Shown piece after piece: positions 7,746 to 17,702 of a stretch of 64,000 nt of DNA. Location of the stretch: positions 62,001-126,000 of the forward strand of contig NZ_GL476310.1 of assembly GCF_000148725.1 (NCBI RefSeq). The letters are read 5' to 3'. The translations under genes and the position numbers were made by a program. Source of the stretch: Roseibium sp. TrichSKD4. GTDB taxonomy: Bacteria > Pseudomonadota > Alphaproteobacteria > Rhizobiales > Stappiaceae. Every line of letters starts with the position of its first letter. Within the stretch, counting starts at the first letter, position 1. Below the pieces are notes generated by a model. The model was not told where the DNA came from, ran no database searches, and saw only the letters and a program-made list of their open reading frames with translations.

Positions 7746-9578
7746 ATGGATGAGATGGCCTTTCCGCAAGAAACACAATCGCAGAAATCCGAAACGGATG
7801 GCGCGTATCGCGTTTTGGCGCGCAAGTACCGCCCTAGCACCTTTGAGGATCTGGTCGGGCAGGAGCCTATGGTTCAAACGCTGGAAAATGCGTTTGAAAC
7901 CGGACGGATTGCCCAAGCCTGGATGCTGACCGGCGTTCGCGGCGTCGGCAAGACGACCACGGCTCGCATTCTGGCCCGTGGGTTGAACTATGAGGTGCCC
8001 GGCGAGGTCGACCGGCCAACGGTCCAACTAACGCAAGAAGGCACCCATTGCCGCGCGATCATGGGAGGGCGGCACGTCGATGTCATCGAAATGGATGCGG
8101 CTTCTCACACCGGCATTGGCGATATCCGGGAAATCATCGATGCCTCGCGCTATCGCCCGGCGACGGCGCGCTACAAGGTCTACATTATCGATGAAGTCCA
8201 CATGCTCTCCAATGCGGCCTTTAACGGGCTGCTGAAGACGCTGGAAGAACCGCCGGAGCATGTGAAGTTCATCTTTGCAACGACCGAAATTCGCAAAGTC
8301 CCGATCACGGTTCTATCCCGGTGTCAGCGATTTGATCTGCGGCGGATCGATCAGGCAAAACTGGTCGGATTACTGCGCAGAATATCGGACGCGGAAGAAA
8401 TCCAGATCTCAGATGAAGCGCTGCTTTTGATTGCACGTGCGGGCGAAGGCTCTGCGCGCGATTCTCTTTCCTTGCTTGATCAGGCAATGGCGCGGGCGTC
8501 CGGCCCCATGGAAGCTGATGACCTGCGGCAAATGCTCGGCCTTGCCGACCGCGCAAGGGTGATTGATCTGTTTGAACATGTCATGGCGGGCCGAGTAGCT
8601 GAGGCCATGGACGAGCTGCAGGCGCAGTATGAAGTTGGGGCTGATCCCGCAATTGTTCTCACGGACCTTGCCGACTTCACGCACCTGGTCACACGGGTCA
8701 AGGTTGCGCCAAAGGCAGCCGATGAGGCGTCTGTCACCGAAGTCGAGCGCACGCGTGGACGTGAGTTTGCCGAAAAACTCTCTATTCGCATTCTTTCCCG
8801 TGCCTGGCAGATCCTTCTAAAAGGTGTTCAGGAGGTGCAGGCAGCGCCCAAGCCTCTGGCTGCTGCCGATATGGTGCTTGTGCGTCTTGCCTATGCAGCC
8901 GACTTGCCGGACCCCGGTGATGCCTTGGCCATGCTCCGACAAGGTGGCGCTGCACCTGCGGGCGGCGGTGCGCCAGTTCAAGGTGGATCATCATCAGGCA
9001 GGCCATCATTAGGCGGGCCTGTAGCAATGGCGGCTGGCGGCGGTGGGCGTCCAGCGCTCAAGGCCATTTCTGGCGGTGTACCTCAAGTCCAGGCAGTCCC
9101 GCAGGCGGTGGCGCAATCAGCACCAGACCCAACTCCAGCCCCTGTGCCCAAGGTTGCCCTTCATTCCTTGCAGGATTGTGCAGCCCTTGCGTCTGAAAAC
9201 CGCGATATCCCGATGAAGGTCGCGATTGAGCGGCAAATGCGGCTGGTGAAATTCGAAGTTGGGCGAATTGAAATCCAGCCCACCGAGGATGCGCCAGCTG
9301 ATATTTCCGGAGAATTTGGCCGGAAACTGACAGAGTGGACGGGCATCCGCTGGATTGTTTCTGTTGCCAAAACAGGTGGCCGGCCCACCATCCATGAAGA
9401 GCGGGAAGCCAATCAGGCACAGCTGGTCTCAGATGCCAAGTCCCATCCGACGGTTGCTGCGCTGTTAAGCCAGTTTCCCGGTGCCAAAGTGGTGGATGTT
9501 CGGGTTCAGGCCAGCGAGGAAGATGATGACCCGTTGCTCCATGAAGCTGTCGGCGACGATGACGGGGACGACGATTGA
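7746..9578 (+). CDS. dnaX: DNA polymerase III subunit gamma/tau
   Basis: A 610-residue clamp-loader ATPase that loads the beta clamp at the replication fork. It starts YRVLARKYRP, has Walker A GVRGVGKT at residues 63-70, DEVHML as Walker B, and the SRC sensor motif (LSRCQRFDLR) near residue 190. A Gly/Ala/Pro-rich linker (about residues 405-470) leads to a tau-type C-terminal domain and an acidic tail. The usual zinc-finger Cys cluster is reduced to a single Cys (EGTHCRAIM), as in many rhizobial homologues. I chose the ATG at 7746; upstream in-frame codons would run through the SRP RNA. It is followed by ybaB and recR, as usual. Confidence 0.95.
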   Translation: MDEMAFPQETQSQKSETDGAYRVLARKYRPSTFEDLVGQEPMVQTLENAFETGRIAQAWMLTGVRGVGKTTTARILARGLNYEVPGEVDRPTVQLTQEGTHCRAIMGGRHVDVIEMDAASHTGIGDIREIIDASRYRPATARYKVYIIDEVHMLSNAAFNGLLKTLEEPPEHVKFIFATTEIRKVPITVLSRCQRFDLRRIDQAKLVGLLRRISDAEEIQISDEALLLIARAGEGSARDSLSLLDQAMARASGPMEADDLRQMLGLADRARVIDLFEHVMAGRVAEAMDELQAQYEVGADPAIVLTDLADFTHLVTRVKVAPKAADEASVTEVERTRGREFAEKLSIRILSRAWQILLKGVQEVQAAPKPLAAADMVLVRLAYAADLPDPGDALAMLRQGGAAPAGGGAPVQGGSSSGRPSLGGPVAMAAGGGGRPALKAISGGVPQVQAVPQAVAQSAPDPTPAPVPKVALHSLQDCAALASENRDIPMKVAIERQMRLVKFEVGRIEIQPTEDAPADISGEFGRKLTEWTGIRWIVSVAKTGGRPTIHEEREANQAQLVSDAKSHPTVAALLSQFPGAKVVDVRVQASEEDDDPLLHEAVGDDDGDDD

Positions 9579-9696
9579 TCGTTTCACCCTTTAAAACGCG
9601 TGCATCGTCTTGCTGTTTTGAACGGAAACCCGATATGTAAGCGCAAATTTGCACAATTGAGTGCATTCACGCTTTCAGTTTTAGGAGACAGACCCC

Positions 9697-10017
9697 ATGG
9701 ACTTCATGAAAATGATGAAGCAGGCCAAGCAAATGCAGGAACAAATGGGTTCCCTGCAAGAGCAGATCACGGAAATTGAAGCTGAAGGCACTTCCGGCGG
9801 TGGACTGGTCAAGGTGACGCTTAACGGTAAGGGTGAATTGAAAAGCCTGAAAATCGACCCGTCGCTGTTCAAGGAAGATGACGTCGAAATCCTCGAAGAC
9901 CTGATCATTGCAGCCCATACCGATGGCCGGGTGAAGATCGATGCGGGCATTCAGGAAAAGACACAGGACATGATGGGCGGCCTAGGCCTTCCAGCAGGCA
10001 TGAAACTGCCGTTCTGA
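9697..10017 (+). CDS. YbaB/EbfC family nucleoid-associated protein
   Basis: A 106-residue dimeric DNA-binding protein. The N-terminal amphipathic helix is Met/Lys/Gln-rich ([17 protein letters not shown]), and the core [21 protein letters not shown] is followed by [10 protein letters not shown], all diagnostic of the family. AGGAGACAG lies upstream of the ATG. The dnaX-ybaB-recR order is conserved across proteobacteria and links the protein to replication and repair. Confidence 0.95.
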   Translation: MDFMKMMKQAKQMQEQMGSLQEQITEIEAEGTSGGGLVKVTLNGKGELKSLKIDPSLFKEDDVEILEDLIIAAHTDGRVKIDAGIQEKTQDMMGGLGLPAGMKLPF

Positions 10018-10041
10018 GTTTAGGCAAACTGGTGATCCGAA

Positions 10042-10185
10042 CCCCTCATCCGCTCCTTCGGACCACCTTCTCCCATTGGGAGAAGGAACAATCATTACCA
10101 ACCCAAAATTTGGGGTGATTGTTCTCAAAAGCACCAGCTCACCTCTCCCATTGGGAGAGGTCGGGCTTTGGCCCGGTTGAGGGGG
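10042..10185. repeat. Nested palindromic intergenic element
   Basis: An approximately 144-bp element bounded by CCCCTCA and TGAGGGGG. It contains three hairpins: CCTTCTCCC/GGGAGAAGG (10066-10086), GAACAATCA/TGATTGTTC (10086-10124, enclosing CCCAAAATTTGGGG), and ACCTCTCCC/GGGAGAGGT (10141-10161). It resembles the mosaic palindromic repeats dispersed in Rhizobiales genomes. Only one copy is visible here. It separates ybaB from recR and would be transcribed with them. Confidence 0.7.
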
Positions 10186-10211
10186 AGATGCCGGATTAAT
10201 CGCGAGGAATT

Positions 10212-10820
10212 ATGGCGCAAAAACGGGTAGCAGGACCGGAGATTGAGCGGCTGATCCAGCTTCTGGCAAAGCTGCCGGGGCTTGGCCCACGCTCAGCGCG
10301 CCGTGCTGCTCTGCACCTCATCAAGAAGAAGGACCAACTGCTGGTTCCGCTTGCCGAGGCCATGGGCATTGCCGTTGACAAGATCGGCATTTGTTCAAAA
10401 TGCGGGACCGTGGATACGAGCGATCCCTGCGCCATCTGTTCTGATCCGCGCCGGGATCCCAAACTTCTGGTTGTTGTGGAGGATGTGGCAGATCTCTGGG
10501 CATTGGAGCGGGCAGGGGCCATCAACGCTTGTTACCATGTTTTGGGCGGCACCTTGTCACCGCTCGATGGTATCGGACCAGAAGATCTCAATCTTGCGTC
10601 CTTGGTGACACGCTGCGAAGACCCAGAGCTTGAAGAGGTGATCCTTGCGATCAACGCCACAGTGGAAGGGCAAACCACCGCGCACTACGTGATGGACCAA
10701 TTGGCGCACCTGAGTGTGAATGTCACTCGGCTGGCCCACGGTGTTCCCGTTGGCGGCGAGTTGGATTATCTCGACGAAGGCACACTGGCACAGGCCCTGC
10801 GCGCCCGGACACAGTTTTGA
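10212..10820 (+). CDS. recR: Recombination mediator protein RecR
   Basis: A 202-residue protein of the RecFOR pathway that helps load RecA at gaps. It has an N-terminal helix-hairpin-helix ([16 protein letters not shown]), a four-Cys zinc finger at residues 61, 64, 73 and 76, a TOPRIM domain beginning [15 protein letters not shown], and the C-terminal Walker B-like [16 protein letters not shown]. Length is normal. It belongs to the dnaX-ybaB-recR cluster, separated from ybaB by a palindromic element. Confidence 0.95.
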   Translation: MAQKRVAGPEIERLIQLLAKLPGLGPRSARRAALHLIKKKDQLLVPLAEAMGIAVDKIGICSKCGTVDTSDPCAICSDPRRDPKLLVVVEDVADLWALERAGAINACYHVLGGTLSPLDGIGPEDLNLASLVTRCEDPELEEVILAINATVEGQTTAHYVMDQLAHLSVNVTRLAHGVPVGGELDYLDEGTLAQALRARTQF

Positions 10821-10833
10821 AGCGACCTTAGTC

Positions 10834-11283
10834 TCACTTTTTTAAATGATAGGTCAGTGCTGCCTTGATGAGCAGTCTAACCTTGTCAATCGGAATGCTC
10901 TCTTCGGCCCTAAAGTGAATGGCCCGGTTTCCTTCAAAGACAAAGTCGTCTGGAAACAGAGCCTGAAAATCGGAAATAAGCGTCGTCTGGCAATGGGTGT
11001 AAAGGCCATAACCTCCGGTTTTGGGAAGGCCCAGTCGAATGGTGGAGCCAGACTTCGTGTCTGGTGTCAGATAGGCAGGTTGGCCCCATTTCAGCGCTTC
11101 CAGAATGCTCCCAACCTCTTTCGTTTCGGCAGCACAGTCGAAGATGAGATCACGCAAAATCAAAAGCCCGACCTGTTCCTTCGGCGGAAAGGCCTCAAAA
11201 GCCCGTTCAACGGATGTGTCTGAAAATGGGTATTTCAATTGCATGCGCCTGTTTTGAAGGTGCACGGAGAGTAGCAACAACAT
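10834..11283 (-). CDS. DUF1801 domain protein
   Basis: A protein of up to 149 residues. The core EALKWGQPAYLTPDTKSGSTIRLG followed by FRAEESIPIDKVRLLIKAAL matches the DUF1801/YdhG-like fold, whose biochemical role is not established. The start is uncertain: ATG at 11283, or an internal ATG at 11244 giving MQLKYPF, which fits the family N-terminus better. It is convergent with recR, 13 bases apart. Confidence 0.75.
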   Translation of the reverse strand: MLLLLSVHLQNRRMQLKYPFSDTSVERAFEAFPPKEQVGLLILRDLIFDCAAETKEVGSILEALKWGQPAYLTPDTKSGSTIRLGLPKTGGYGLYTHCQTTLISDFQALFPDDFVFEGNRAIHFRAEESIPIDKVRLLIKAALTYHLKK

Positions 11284-11422
11284 CAATTAAGTGCGAGGGG
11301 GCGGTCCATCTCTCCTGACAGGTTGAAATTCCACCAGTCTTTTATTCTTGGAGAATGAACCGGTTGCGAACAGACGGGTTCAAACTTATCTCCCTTGCAG
11401 ATTGAGTTGAAAAAGGGTGCTC

Positions 11423-12091
11423 ATGCTTTCCTCCGCCTCCCGTACGTTCCGTCAGGTTTTTGAACCCGCTTTTCGGGCTGTCTTCTGGAAGATGCTGGGC
11501 TTCACGCTTGCTGTCTTGTTGATGATCTGGATTGCGCTGCAGGGTCTTATCGCTGGCTTTGTGGCGCTGCCATACCCTTGGTTGGAAACGGCGCTCTCCA
11601 TTCTGACAGGCATTGGCGCTGTGATTGGACTGGGCTTTTTGATCGCCCCAGTATCAGCTTTGTTCGCAGGCCTCTTTCAGGACCAGATTGCTGATATCGT
11701 GGAAGCTGAAGATTATCCCGGTGATCGTCCCGGAAAGGCTCTGCCCTTGGCGCAGTCTGTCGGTCAGGCGATCAAGTTTGCAGGCGTGGTTATCCTCGGC
11801 AACCTGTTCGCTCTTTTTCTGCTGCTCATTCCTGGGATCAATCTGATCGCCTTCTTCGTGGTCAACGGTTATCTGCTCGGCCGCGAGTTCTTTGAATTTG
11901 CAGCCATGCGGTTCATGTCGCCGCAAGAAGCGCGGCGGTTGAGAAAAGCGCGCGCTGGAACCGTGTTTATGGGTGGTTTGGTCATTGCAGGTGTTCTTGC
12001 GGTGCCGATCCTCAACTTGATCACACCAATTTTTGCAACGATTTTCATGATGCATGTGTTTAAGCGACTTGAATCAGGTCGCCCGATGTGA
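11423..12091 (+). CDS. EI24/CysZ-like integral membrane protein
   Basis: A 222-residue protein with about four to five hydrophobic helices. The characteristic NGYLLGREFFEFAAMRFMSP segment and a closing membrane segment are typical of the EI24 domain (Pfam family that includes CysZ). CysZ moves sulfate, but sequence alone does not assign a substrate here. ATG 11423 was preferred; a GTG two codons earlier is possible. A second member of the same fold lies at 13161, with a glutaminase gene between them. Confidence 0.78.
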   Translation: MLSSASRTFRQVFEPAFRAVFWKMLGFTLAVLLMIWIALQGLIAGFVALPYPWLETALSILTGIGAVIGLGFLIAPVSALFAGLFQDQIADIVEAEDYPGDRPGKALPLAQSVGQAIKFAGVVILGNLFALFLLLIPGINLIAFFVVNGYLLGREFFEFAAMRFMSPQEARRLRKARAGTVFMGGLVIAGVLAVPILNLITPIFATIFMMHVFKRLESGRPM

Positions 12092-12115
12092 CGTTCTTGC
12101 TGCCCTAAGGAAAGG

Positions 12116-13066
12116 GTGTCAGCTGGTAGCGCGCCCGAGACGCAATCGGAGTTGGCCAGCGTGCAAGAGATACTTGATGACATCGCCCGGTCCCCGAAGG
12201 CCACCTCAGATGTTGGCAAGGTCGCCGACTATATTCCGGAATTGGCGAAGGTCGACCCAAGACAATTTGCGATCAGTGTGGCAACGGCGGATGGCAAGCT
12301 GTTTTGCGCTGGCGATTGCGATACGCCCTTTTCGATACAATCGGTTTCAAAGGTCTTCGTTCTCGCATTGGCGCTGGGCAAGGCGGGAGACAGTCTATGG
12401 AAACGCGTTGGGCGTGAACCATCCGGGCTGTCGTTTGATTCCATCCTGCTGCTGGAGCGGGAGCACGGTGTGCCTCGAAACCCCTTCATCAACGCAGGTG
12501 CATTGGTGACAACCGACAGCTTTCTCGATGGCTCAACCCCGCGGGAAGCGTTGGGGGCCTTGTTGCGGTTTGTGCGCGCAGCATCAGATAGGGAAGACAT
12601 TCATATTGACGAGAATGTTGCGCAATCCGAACTGGACACTGCCCATCGCAATTTCGCTCTGGCGCATTACCTGAAGTCTCACGGGAATTTGGTGAACACG
12701 CCGGAAAAGGTCCTTGGCACTTATTGTCACCAATGCGCAATTGAGATGACCACCAGTCAATTGGCCTTGGCCGGGCGCATCTTGATTGATGCACCTGATA
12801 TGCCCAACCTTTTGTCGAGGCAAAGAAAGCGGCGGATCAACACCCTGATGATGACCTGCGGCCACTATGACGGCTCAGGTGACTTTGCCTTCCAGGTTGG
12901 CTTGCCCGGCAAAAGTGGTGTTGGCGGGGGCATCTTGGTGATTGCACCCGGGCGGGCCTCCATTGCGGTCTGGTCTCCGGGGTTGAACGATTATGGAAAT
13001 TCAAAACTCGGCACCGAAGCAATGGCACAATTTGCAAACAAGACCGGATGGTCCGCGTTCGGTTAG
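12116..13066 (+). CDS. glsA: Glutaminase
   Basis: A 316-residue serine-dependent beta-lactamase-fold enzyme converting glutamine to glutamate and ammonia. The catalytic Ser76-X-X-Lys79 pair sits in SIQSVSKVF. Family motifs [25 protein letters not shown] and the C-terminal [11 protein letters not shown] are present, and the protein ends GWSAFG as usual. The start is GTG at 12116 with AAGGAAAGG immediately upstream. It begins 24 bases after the EI24-like gene, so the two are probably one transcript. Confidence 0.93.
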   Translation: MSAGSAPETQSELASVQEILDDIARSPKATSDVGKVADYIPELAKVDPRQFAISVATADGKLFCAGDCDTPFSIQSVSKVFVLALALGKAGDSLWKRVGREPSGLSFDSILLLEREHGVPRNPFINAGALVTTDSFLDGSTPREALGALLRFVRAASDREDIHIDENVAQSELDTAHRNFALAHYLKSHGNLVNTPEKVLGTYCHQCAIEMTTSQLALAGRILIDAPDMPNLLSRQRKRRINTLMMTCGHYDGSGDFAFQVGLPGKSGVGGGILVIAPGRASIAVWSPGLNDYGNSKLGTEAMAQFANKTGWSAFG

Positions 13067-13160
13067 ACTGCGCGTTTGAGTTCAATTTTAGACGTTACGT
13101 TAAGTGCTGATTCCGAACTCTGTGGTGAACCCTGCGCATTGCAATAAATCGCAGCGGAAA

Positions 13161-13979
13161 ATGATACTCAAAAGCCTGTTTCAGTCCTTTTCAATCATTG
13201 GTCTCGGAGCTGTTGGCCGGACCCTGATGCTCGCTTTTCGGCTCTTCCTTATTGTTTGGGTGATCAGTGCGATCTTTATGGCGTATCGCGACTCAGATGC
13301 CCTGACTTGGGAGACATTGCCGAGTTTCATTTTCTTCCTGTTCTTTCAGTTGTGGCTGGGTTTCATGGAAGTGTTCGTCTCCGGATTGATGTCTGGCTAC
13401 GCACTTCTGCCCCTGTCCATGCTCTTTTCGATCTTTTTCTCCGCCAAAATAGCCGGGGCTTTTGCGCAAAAATACTACCCGAGCATGGCAGGGCACCGGC
13501 CATTGAAGCGCAGGCCGGTTCTAGGCATTGCGCTTTGGGCTGGCGTCATGCCTATCTTGCTCGCTCTGGCTGGAACCTTCATCACACTTTTCGGGGGTGT
13601 TGTCTTGGGCATCGCCGGGTTCATTTTTCTGAATGGCCGCGTTCTTGGCAAGGAAGCTTTTCGCGCAGTGGCTGATCGGTTTCATGGCCCGAGCGAGACC
13701 GACGCGATCTACGCCATTCACTCTAGGAAAATTCATCTTTATGGGGCTCTGGCCGCCAGCTTGATGTTTGTGCCATGGCTGGGACTATTCGCAGGGGTCT
13801 ATGCCATCAATTTGATGACCCACTTTTATCAGCGGTTGGCCAGTCAGGCGCGACAAGCTAAGGAAGGCGCGATCAGGATCGAGAGCAAGTTGGCGCAAGA
13901 GCGCGCAGAAGCGGCGCGTGAGACCGAACTTGTTATGCGGGATTGGGAGCCGGGACCTTGGGATCAAGCGCGGATTTGA
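13161..13979 (+). CDS. EI24-like integral membrane protein with C-terminal coiled coil
   Basis: A 272-residue protein with several hydrophobic helices. The segment NGRVLGKEAFRAVADRFHGP aligns with the NGYLLGREFFEFAAMRFMSP motif of the EI24-like protein at 11423, and the following membrane segments also align. A charged tail (about residues 228-272; ASQARQAKEG...AQERAEAAR) looks helical or coiled-coil. ATG at 13161 was chosen, since the upstream in-frame ATG (13104) adds a non-conserved leader. Function is unknown. Confidence 0.7.
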   Translation: MILKSLFQSFSIIGLGAVGRTLMLAFRLFLIVWVISAIFMAYRDSDALTWETLPSFIFFLFFQLWLGFMEVFVSGLMSGYALLPLSMLFSIFFSAKIAGAFAQKYYPSMAGHRPLKRRPVLGIALWAGVMPILLALAGTFITLFGGVVLGIAGFIFLNGRVLGKEAFRAVADRFHGPSETDAIYAIHSRKIHLYGALAASLMFVPWLGLFAGVYAINLMTHFYQRLASQARQAKEGAIRIESKLAQERAEAARETELVMRDWEPGPWDQARI

Positions 13980-14007
13980 ACCTTAATTTCCAATCACGCC
14001 AATAGGA

Positions 14008-14037
14008 AACGAGCGAGAGGCATGCCACTCGCTCGTT
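14008..14037. terminator. Bidirectional terminator between convergent genes
   Basis: A ten-base stem AACGAGCGAG/CTCGCTCGTT with a ten-base loop, lying between the ends of the EI24-like gene (+) and aqpZ (-). A short T tract follows on either strand. Confidence 0.7.
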
Positions 14038-14049
14038 CTTGATCAGAGA

Positions 14050-14757
14050 TTATTCGTCGCCTGCGTCCAAAAGCGCCCCTTTGCGAAAAAGGACACCCGC
14101 AAATGCAGCCCCGATGACAGGTGCAACAATGAACAGCCAAACCTGCGCAAGCGCGCCGGGGTTAGAAGCAGCGCCAACAATAGCCGGTCCGAGAGAGCGG
14201 GCAGGGTTTACGGAAACGCCGGTCACATTGATCCCGACGATGTGAATGACAACCAATGTCAAGCCAATTGCCAGTCCGGCCAAATGCGCGGGTGCTCCGT
14301 TTTGCGTCACACCTAAAATGCAGACGAGAAACAGGAATGTGGCGACGACTTCAAAAACCAGCGCTGCGGTCATGTCATATTCGCCAAGATAGTCAGTTCC
14401 CCATCCGTTCTGTCCAAGGCCACCATCCCAGCCGGACGCCTTGCCGCTCAATATGAGGTAAAGCACGGCAGCTCCAGCCAGTGCACCCAGGACTTGGGCA
14501 ATGACATAGGTAATCAGGTCGCTTGCCGACATACGGCCCGCCATGAAAACACCGACACTAACGGCTGGATTGATGTGGCATCCGGATATTTTTCCAATAC
14601 CGTAGGCCATGGCAACGATTGATAAGCCAAAGGCGAAAGAGATCCCGAGGACATCAATGGATGTGGCGCCGGTTCCCATTCCGGCGATAACGGCTGCACC
14701 GCACCCGAAAAGGACAAGGGTAAATGTGCCGATAAATTCTGCGGCTGCTTTTTTCAT
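14050..14757 (-). CDS. aqpZ: Aquaporin Z (water channel)
   Basis: A 235-residue major intrinsic protein with six membrane helices. The two pore NPA motifs lie at residues 63-65 (CHINPAVS) and 184-186 (SVNPARS). A selectivity-filter His (IHIV, residue 172) and Arg187 point to an orthodox water channel rather than a glycerol facilitator. It acts in the inner membrane during osmotic adjustment. It is transcribed alone, divergent from the sdh operon. Confidence 0.95.
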   Translation of the reverse strand: MKKAAAEFIGTFTLVLFGCGAAVIAGMGTGATSIDVLGISFAFGLSIVAMAYGIGKISGCHINPAVSVGVFMAGRMSASDLITYVIAQVLGALAGAAVLYLILSGKASGWDGGLGQNGWGTDYLGEYDMTAALVFEVVATFLFLVCILGVTQNGAPAHLAGLAIGLTLVVIHIVGINVTGVSVNPARSLGPAIVGAASNPGALAQVWLFIVAPVIGAAFAGVLFRKGALLDAGDE

Positions 14758-15063
14758 GAGACAAGCTCCGTATGTGTTTCACTTGATCGAAGCTGCCCGC
14801 CAGAACTCTCGTCGATCAGCGCAATTACCTAAGGGAAATAAAGGCGGAAATCAGGCGAATTAGCGACGAGCGTAAGTGCGAAAATGCAACCAAATACGAA
14901 ATATGCCTTGCCTTAATTCGCAATTGGGAAAGGAAACCAACCATTTTCCTATACTAAGTGCTTTGACGAAGGCAGTGGTTAGCGCTAGAACGCATCTAGA
15001 TAACGCCTTAAGCTTCTTACCATTACGTAAACGGAAGTAGGCGTCGCACGGGAGAGAACATCC
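14758..15063. other. Divergent intergenic region aqpZ / sdhC
   Basis: 306 bp without a gene. A candidate sigma70-type promoter toward sdhC reads TTGACG (14963-14968), 17 bp, TAGAAC (14986-14991). GGGAGAGAA lies before the sdhC start. I see no other conserved element. Confidence 0.5.
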
Positions 15064-15462
15064 ATGTCGAACGCGGACTCGCGGGGTAACCGCCCGCTCT
15101 CGCCTCACCTGCAAATTTACAAGCCGATCCTGACCATGGTCATGTCGATTTTGCACCGCATTACAGGCGCGGCGTTATATTTTGGCACAGTGCTTTTGGC
15201 CTGGTGGTTGATCGCTGCGGCGGCTGGCCCGACCTATTTTGAGTTTGTCAACGAGATCTACAGCTCTTTCATTGGGCGATTGATTCTCTTCGGCTTCACC
15301 TGGGCACTGGTTCACCACATGTTGGGCGGTCTTCGTCACTTCATCTGGGATATGGGCGCAGGCTTTGGACGTGAAGCACGCGAGTGGCTTGCTCGGGCCA
15401 CCATCATCGGATCTGTCGGCTTGACGATCCTCCTGTGGATCATCGGCTACGCCGTACGCTAA
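15064..15462 (+). CDS. sdhC: Succinate dehydrogenase cytochrome b556 subunit
   Basis: A 132-residue membrane anchor of complex II with three transmembrane helices. The motif [19 protein letters not shown] at the N-terminus and the heme-ligand region [13 protein letters not shown] are diagnostic. It binds heme b and ubiquinone together with SdhD. First gene of the sdh operon; sdhD begins 11 bases later with an AGGGAGACG ribosome-binding site. Confidence 0.95.
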   Translation: MSNADSRGNRPLSPHLQIYKPILTMVMSILHRITGAALYFGTVLLAWWLIAAAAGPTYFEFVNEIYSSFIGRLILFGFTWALVHHMLGGLRHFIWDMGAGFGREAREWLARATIIGSVGLTILLWIIGYAVR

Positions 15463-15473
15463 GGGAGACGACC

Positions 15474-15857
15474 ATGAAAGACATGCGCACCCCCCTTGCC
15501 AAGGTTCGCGGCCTTGGTTCTGCAAAAGACGGAACGGAACATTTTTGGCGTCAGCGTGTCACTGCCGTAGCAAATGTGTTCCTAATTTCATTCTTTGTGA
15601 TCCTTGTCATTTCGATGCAAGGCAGCAGTTATGAAGATATGATCGCAACCCTGCAAAATCCGCTTGTCGCGATCCTGATGCTTATGGTCATCCTGTCGGG
15701 TGTCTATCACATGAAGCTCGGCATGCAGGTGATCATTGAAGATTACATTCATTCAGAGGGCGTGAAGGTCCTTGCCGTTTTGGGCAATACATTCTTCAGC
15801 GCGCTCATTGGCTTCGGCACTGTGTTTGCCGTTCTCAAGATTGGCTTTGGAGGCTGA
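15474..15857 (+). CDS. sdhD: Succinate dehydrogenase hydrophobic membrane anchor subunit
   Basis: A 127-residue second membrane anchor of complex II. It begins [20 protein letters not shown], the family N-terminus, and has three helices with the [13 protein letters not shown] motif carrying the quinone/heme-site residues. I chose the ATG at 15474, immediately after a strong ribosome-binding site; upstream in-frame codons would overlap sdhC. sdhA follows after 5 bases. Confidence 0.94.
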   Translation: MKDMRTPLAKVRGLGSAKDGTEHFWRQRVTAVANVFLISFFVILVISMQGSSYEDMIATLQNPLVAILMLMVILSGVYHMKLGMQVIIEDYIHSEGVKVLAVLGNTFFSALIGFGTVFAVLKIGFGG

Positions 15858-15862
15858 CCCGA

Positions 15863-17689
15863 ATGGCCAAGACCTATGAATTTGTCGACCACACCTATGA
15901 TGTGGTTGTCGTCGGTGCCGGCGGTGCCGGCTTGCGCGCAACGCTCGGCATGGCCGAGCAGGGCTTGCGCACAGCCTGTATCACCAAGGTGTTCCCGACA
16001 CGCTCCCACACGGTTGCAGCTCAGGGCGGCATCGCAGCGTCCCTGAAAAACATGACGCCCGACAGCTGGGAATGGCACATGTATGACACGGTGAAGGGAT
16101 CCGACTGGCTCGGTGATTCCGACGCCATGGAATACCTTGCCCGCGAAGCGCCAAAGGCCGTGTATGAGCTGGAACACTACGGCGTTCCGTTCTCCCGGAC
16201 CGAAGATGGCAGGATTTATCAGCGCCCATTCGGCGGCCACATGCAGAATTATGGTGAAGGTCCACCCGTACAGCGCACCTGTGCGGCGGCAGACCGGACA
16301 GGTCATGCGATCCTGCACACACTGTATGGTCAGTCCCTGCGCAACAATGCGGAATTTTACATCGAATATTTCGCGCTCGACTTGATCATGTCGGAAGACG
16401 GCGTTTGTCAGGGGGTCATCGCGTGGAACCTTGATGACGGCACGATTCACCGCTTTGCGGCCAAGATGGTCGTTCTGGCGACAGGCGGATATGGCCGAGC
16501 CTATTTCTCTGCAACATCTGCGCACACTTGTACCGGTGACGGTGGTGGCATGGTCGCTCGTGCTGGCCTTCCGATGCAGGACATGGAATTCGTCCAGTTC
16601 CACCCGACCGGGATTTACGGCTCAGGCTGTTTGATCACCGAAGGTGCGCGCGGCGAAGGCGGATACCTGGTCAACTCCGAAGGTGAGCGTTTCATGGAAC
16701 GCTATGCGCCTTCAGCGAAGGACTTGGCGTCCCGTGACGTTGTTTCCCGCTGTATGACCATGGAAATTCGCGAAGGGCGCGGCGTTGGAAAGAACAAGGA
16801 CCACATCTTCCTGCATCTGGATCACCTTGATCCGGCACTGCTGGCAGAGCGTCTGCCGGGGATTTCCGAATCCGCGAAAATCTTTGCCGGTGTCGATGTG
16901 ACCAAGGAACCGATCCCGGTTCTGCCGACCGTTCACTACAATATGGGCGGTATTCCGACCAACTACTGGGGCGAAGTGCTCGACGCATCCGGCCAGCATC
17001 CAAACCGCATTCAACCGGGCCTGATGGCTGTGGGGGAAGCTGGGTGTGCCTCAGTACACGGCGCGAACCGTCTTGGCTCCAATTCGCTAATTGACCTTGT
17101 GGTCTTTGGCCGCGCAGCTGCCATTCGTGCGGCTGAAGTGGTTGATCCGAAGGAAGCAACACCGAAGCCGAGCGAAGCGTCTTGCGAAAAGATCATGGAC
17201 CGCTTTGACCGTCTGCGCCATGCAGATGGTGCAACGCCAACTGCGAACCTTCGCGACAAGATGCAACGCACCATGCAGGAAGATGCAGCGGTGTTCCGGA
17301 CTCAGGAAAGCCTGGAGCAGGGTTGCAAGCGCATGAGTTCCATCTGGGGTGAGATGAAGGATCTGAAGGTGACTGACCGGTCCTTGATCTGGAACTCTGA
17401 TCTTGTGGAAACGCTTGAGCTTGAGAACCTGATGGCCAACGCCATCACGACCGTCTATGGCGCGGAAGCCCGTAAGGAAAGCCGCGGCGCGCATGCGCGG
17501 GAGGACTATAAGGATGGGGCTCTTGGCGGTCGGAATGATGCCGAATGGCGCAAGCATACGCTCAGCTGGGTGGATGACGAAGGCAATGTGAAACTGGACT
17601 ACCGTCCGGTCGTTACCGAGCCTCTCACGTCTTTCCAGGATGGCGGTATTGATCCGAAGAAGATCGCGCCAAAAGCGCGTGTCTACTAG
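15863..17689 (+). CDS. sdhA: Succinate dehydrogenase flavoprotein subunit
   Basis: A 608-residue catalytic subunit oxidising succinate to fumarate. An N-terminal FAD-binding Rossmann fold ([15 protein letters not shown]) is followed by His49 in [14 protein letters not shown], the covalent FAD attachment site. Substrate-site motifs [21 protein letters not shown] and the C-terminal helical domain ([20 protein letters not shown]) are complete. It is normally followed directly by sdhB, but here a methyltransferase gene intervenes. Confidence 0.97.
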   Translation: MAKTYEFVDHTYDVVVVGAGGAGLRATLGMAEQGLRTACITKVFPTRSHTVAAQGGIAASLKNMTPDSWEWHMYDTVKGSDWLGDSDAMEYLAREAPKAVYELEHYGVPFSRTEDGRIYQRPFGGHMQNYGEGPPVQRTCAAADRTGHAILHTLYGQSLRNNAEFYIEYFALDLIMSEDGVCQGVIAWNLDDGTIHRFAAKMVVLATGGYGRAYFSATSAHTCTGDGGGMVARAGLPMQDMEFVQFHPTGIYGSGCLITEGARGEGGYLVNSEGERFMERYAPSAKDLASRDVVSRCMTMEIREGRGVGKNKDHIFLHLDHLDPALLAERLPGISESAKIFAGVDVTKEPIPVLPTVHYNMGGIPTNYWGEVLDASGQHPNRIQPGLMAVGEAGCASVHGANRLGSNSLIDLVVFGRAAAIRAAEVVDPKEATPKPSEASCEKIMDRFDRLRHADGATPTANLRDKMQRTMQEDAAVFRTQESLEQGCKRMSSIWGEMKDLKVTDRSLIWNSDLVETLELENLMANAITTVYGAEARKESRGAHAREDYKDGALGGRNDAEWRKHTLSWVDDEGNVKLDYRPVVTEPLTSFQDGGIDPKKIAPKARVY

Positions 17690-17702
17690 GAGCCGGTCGA
17701 CC

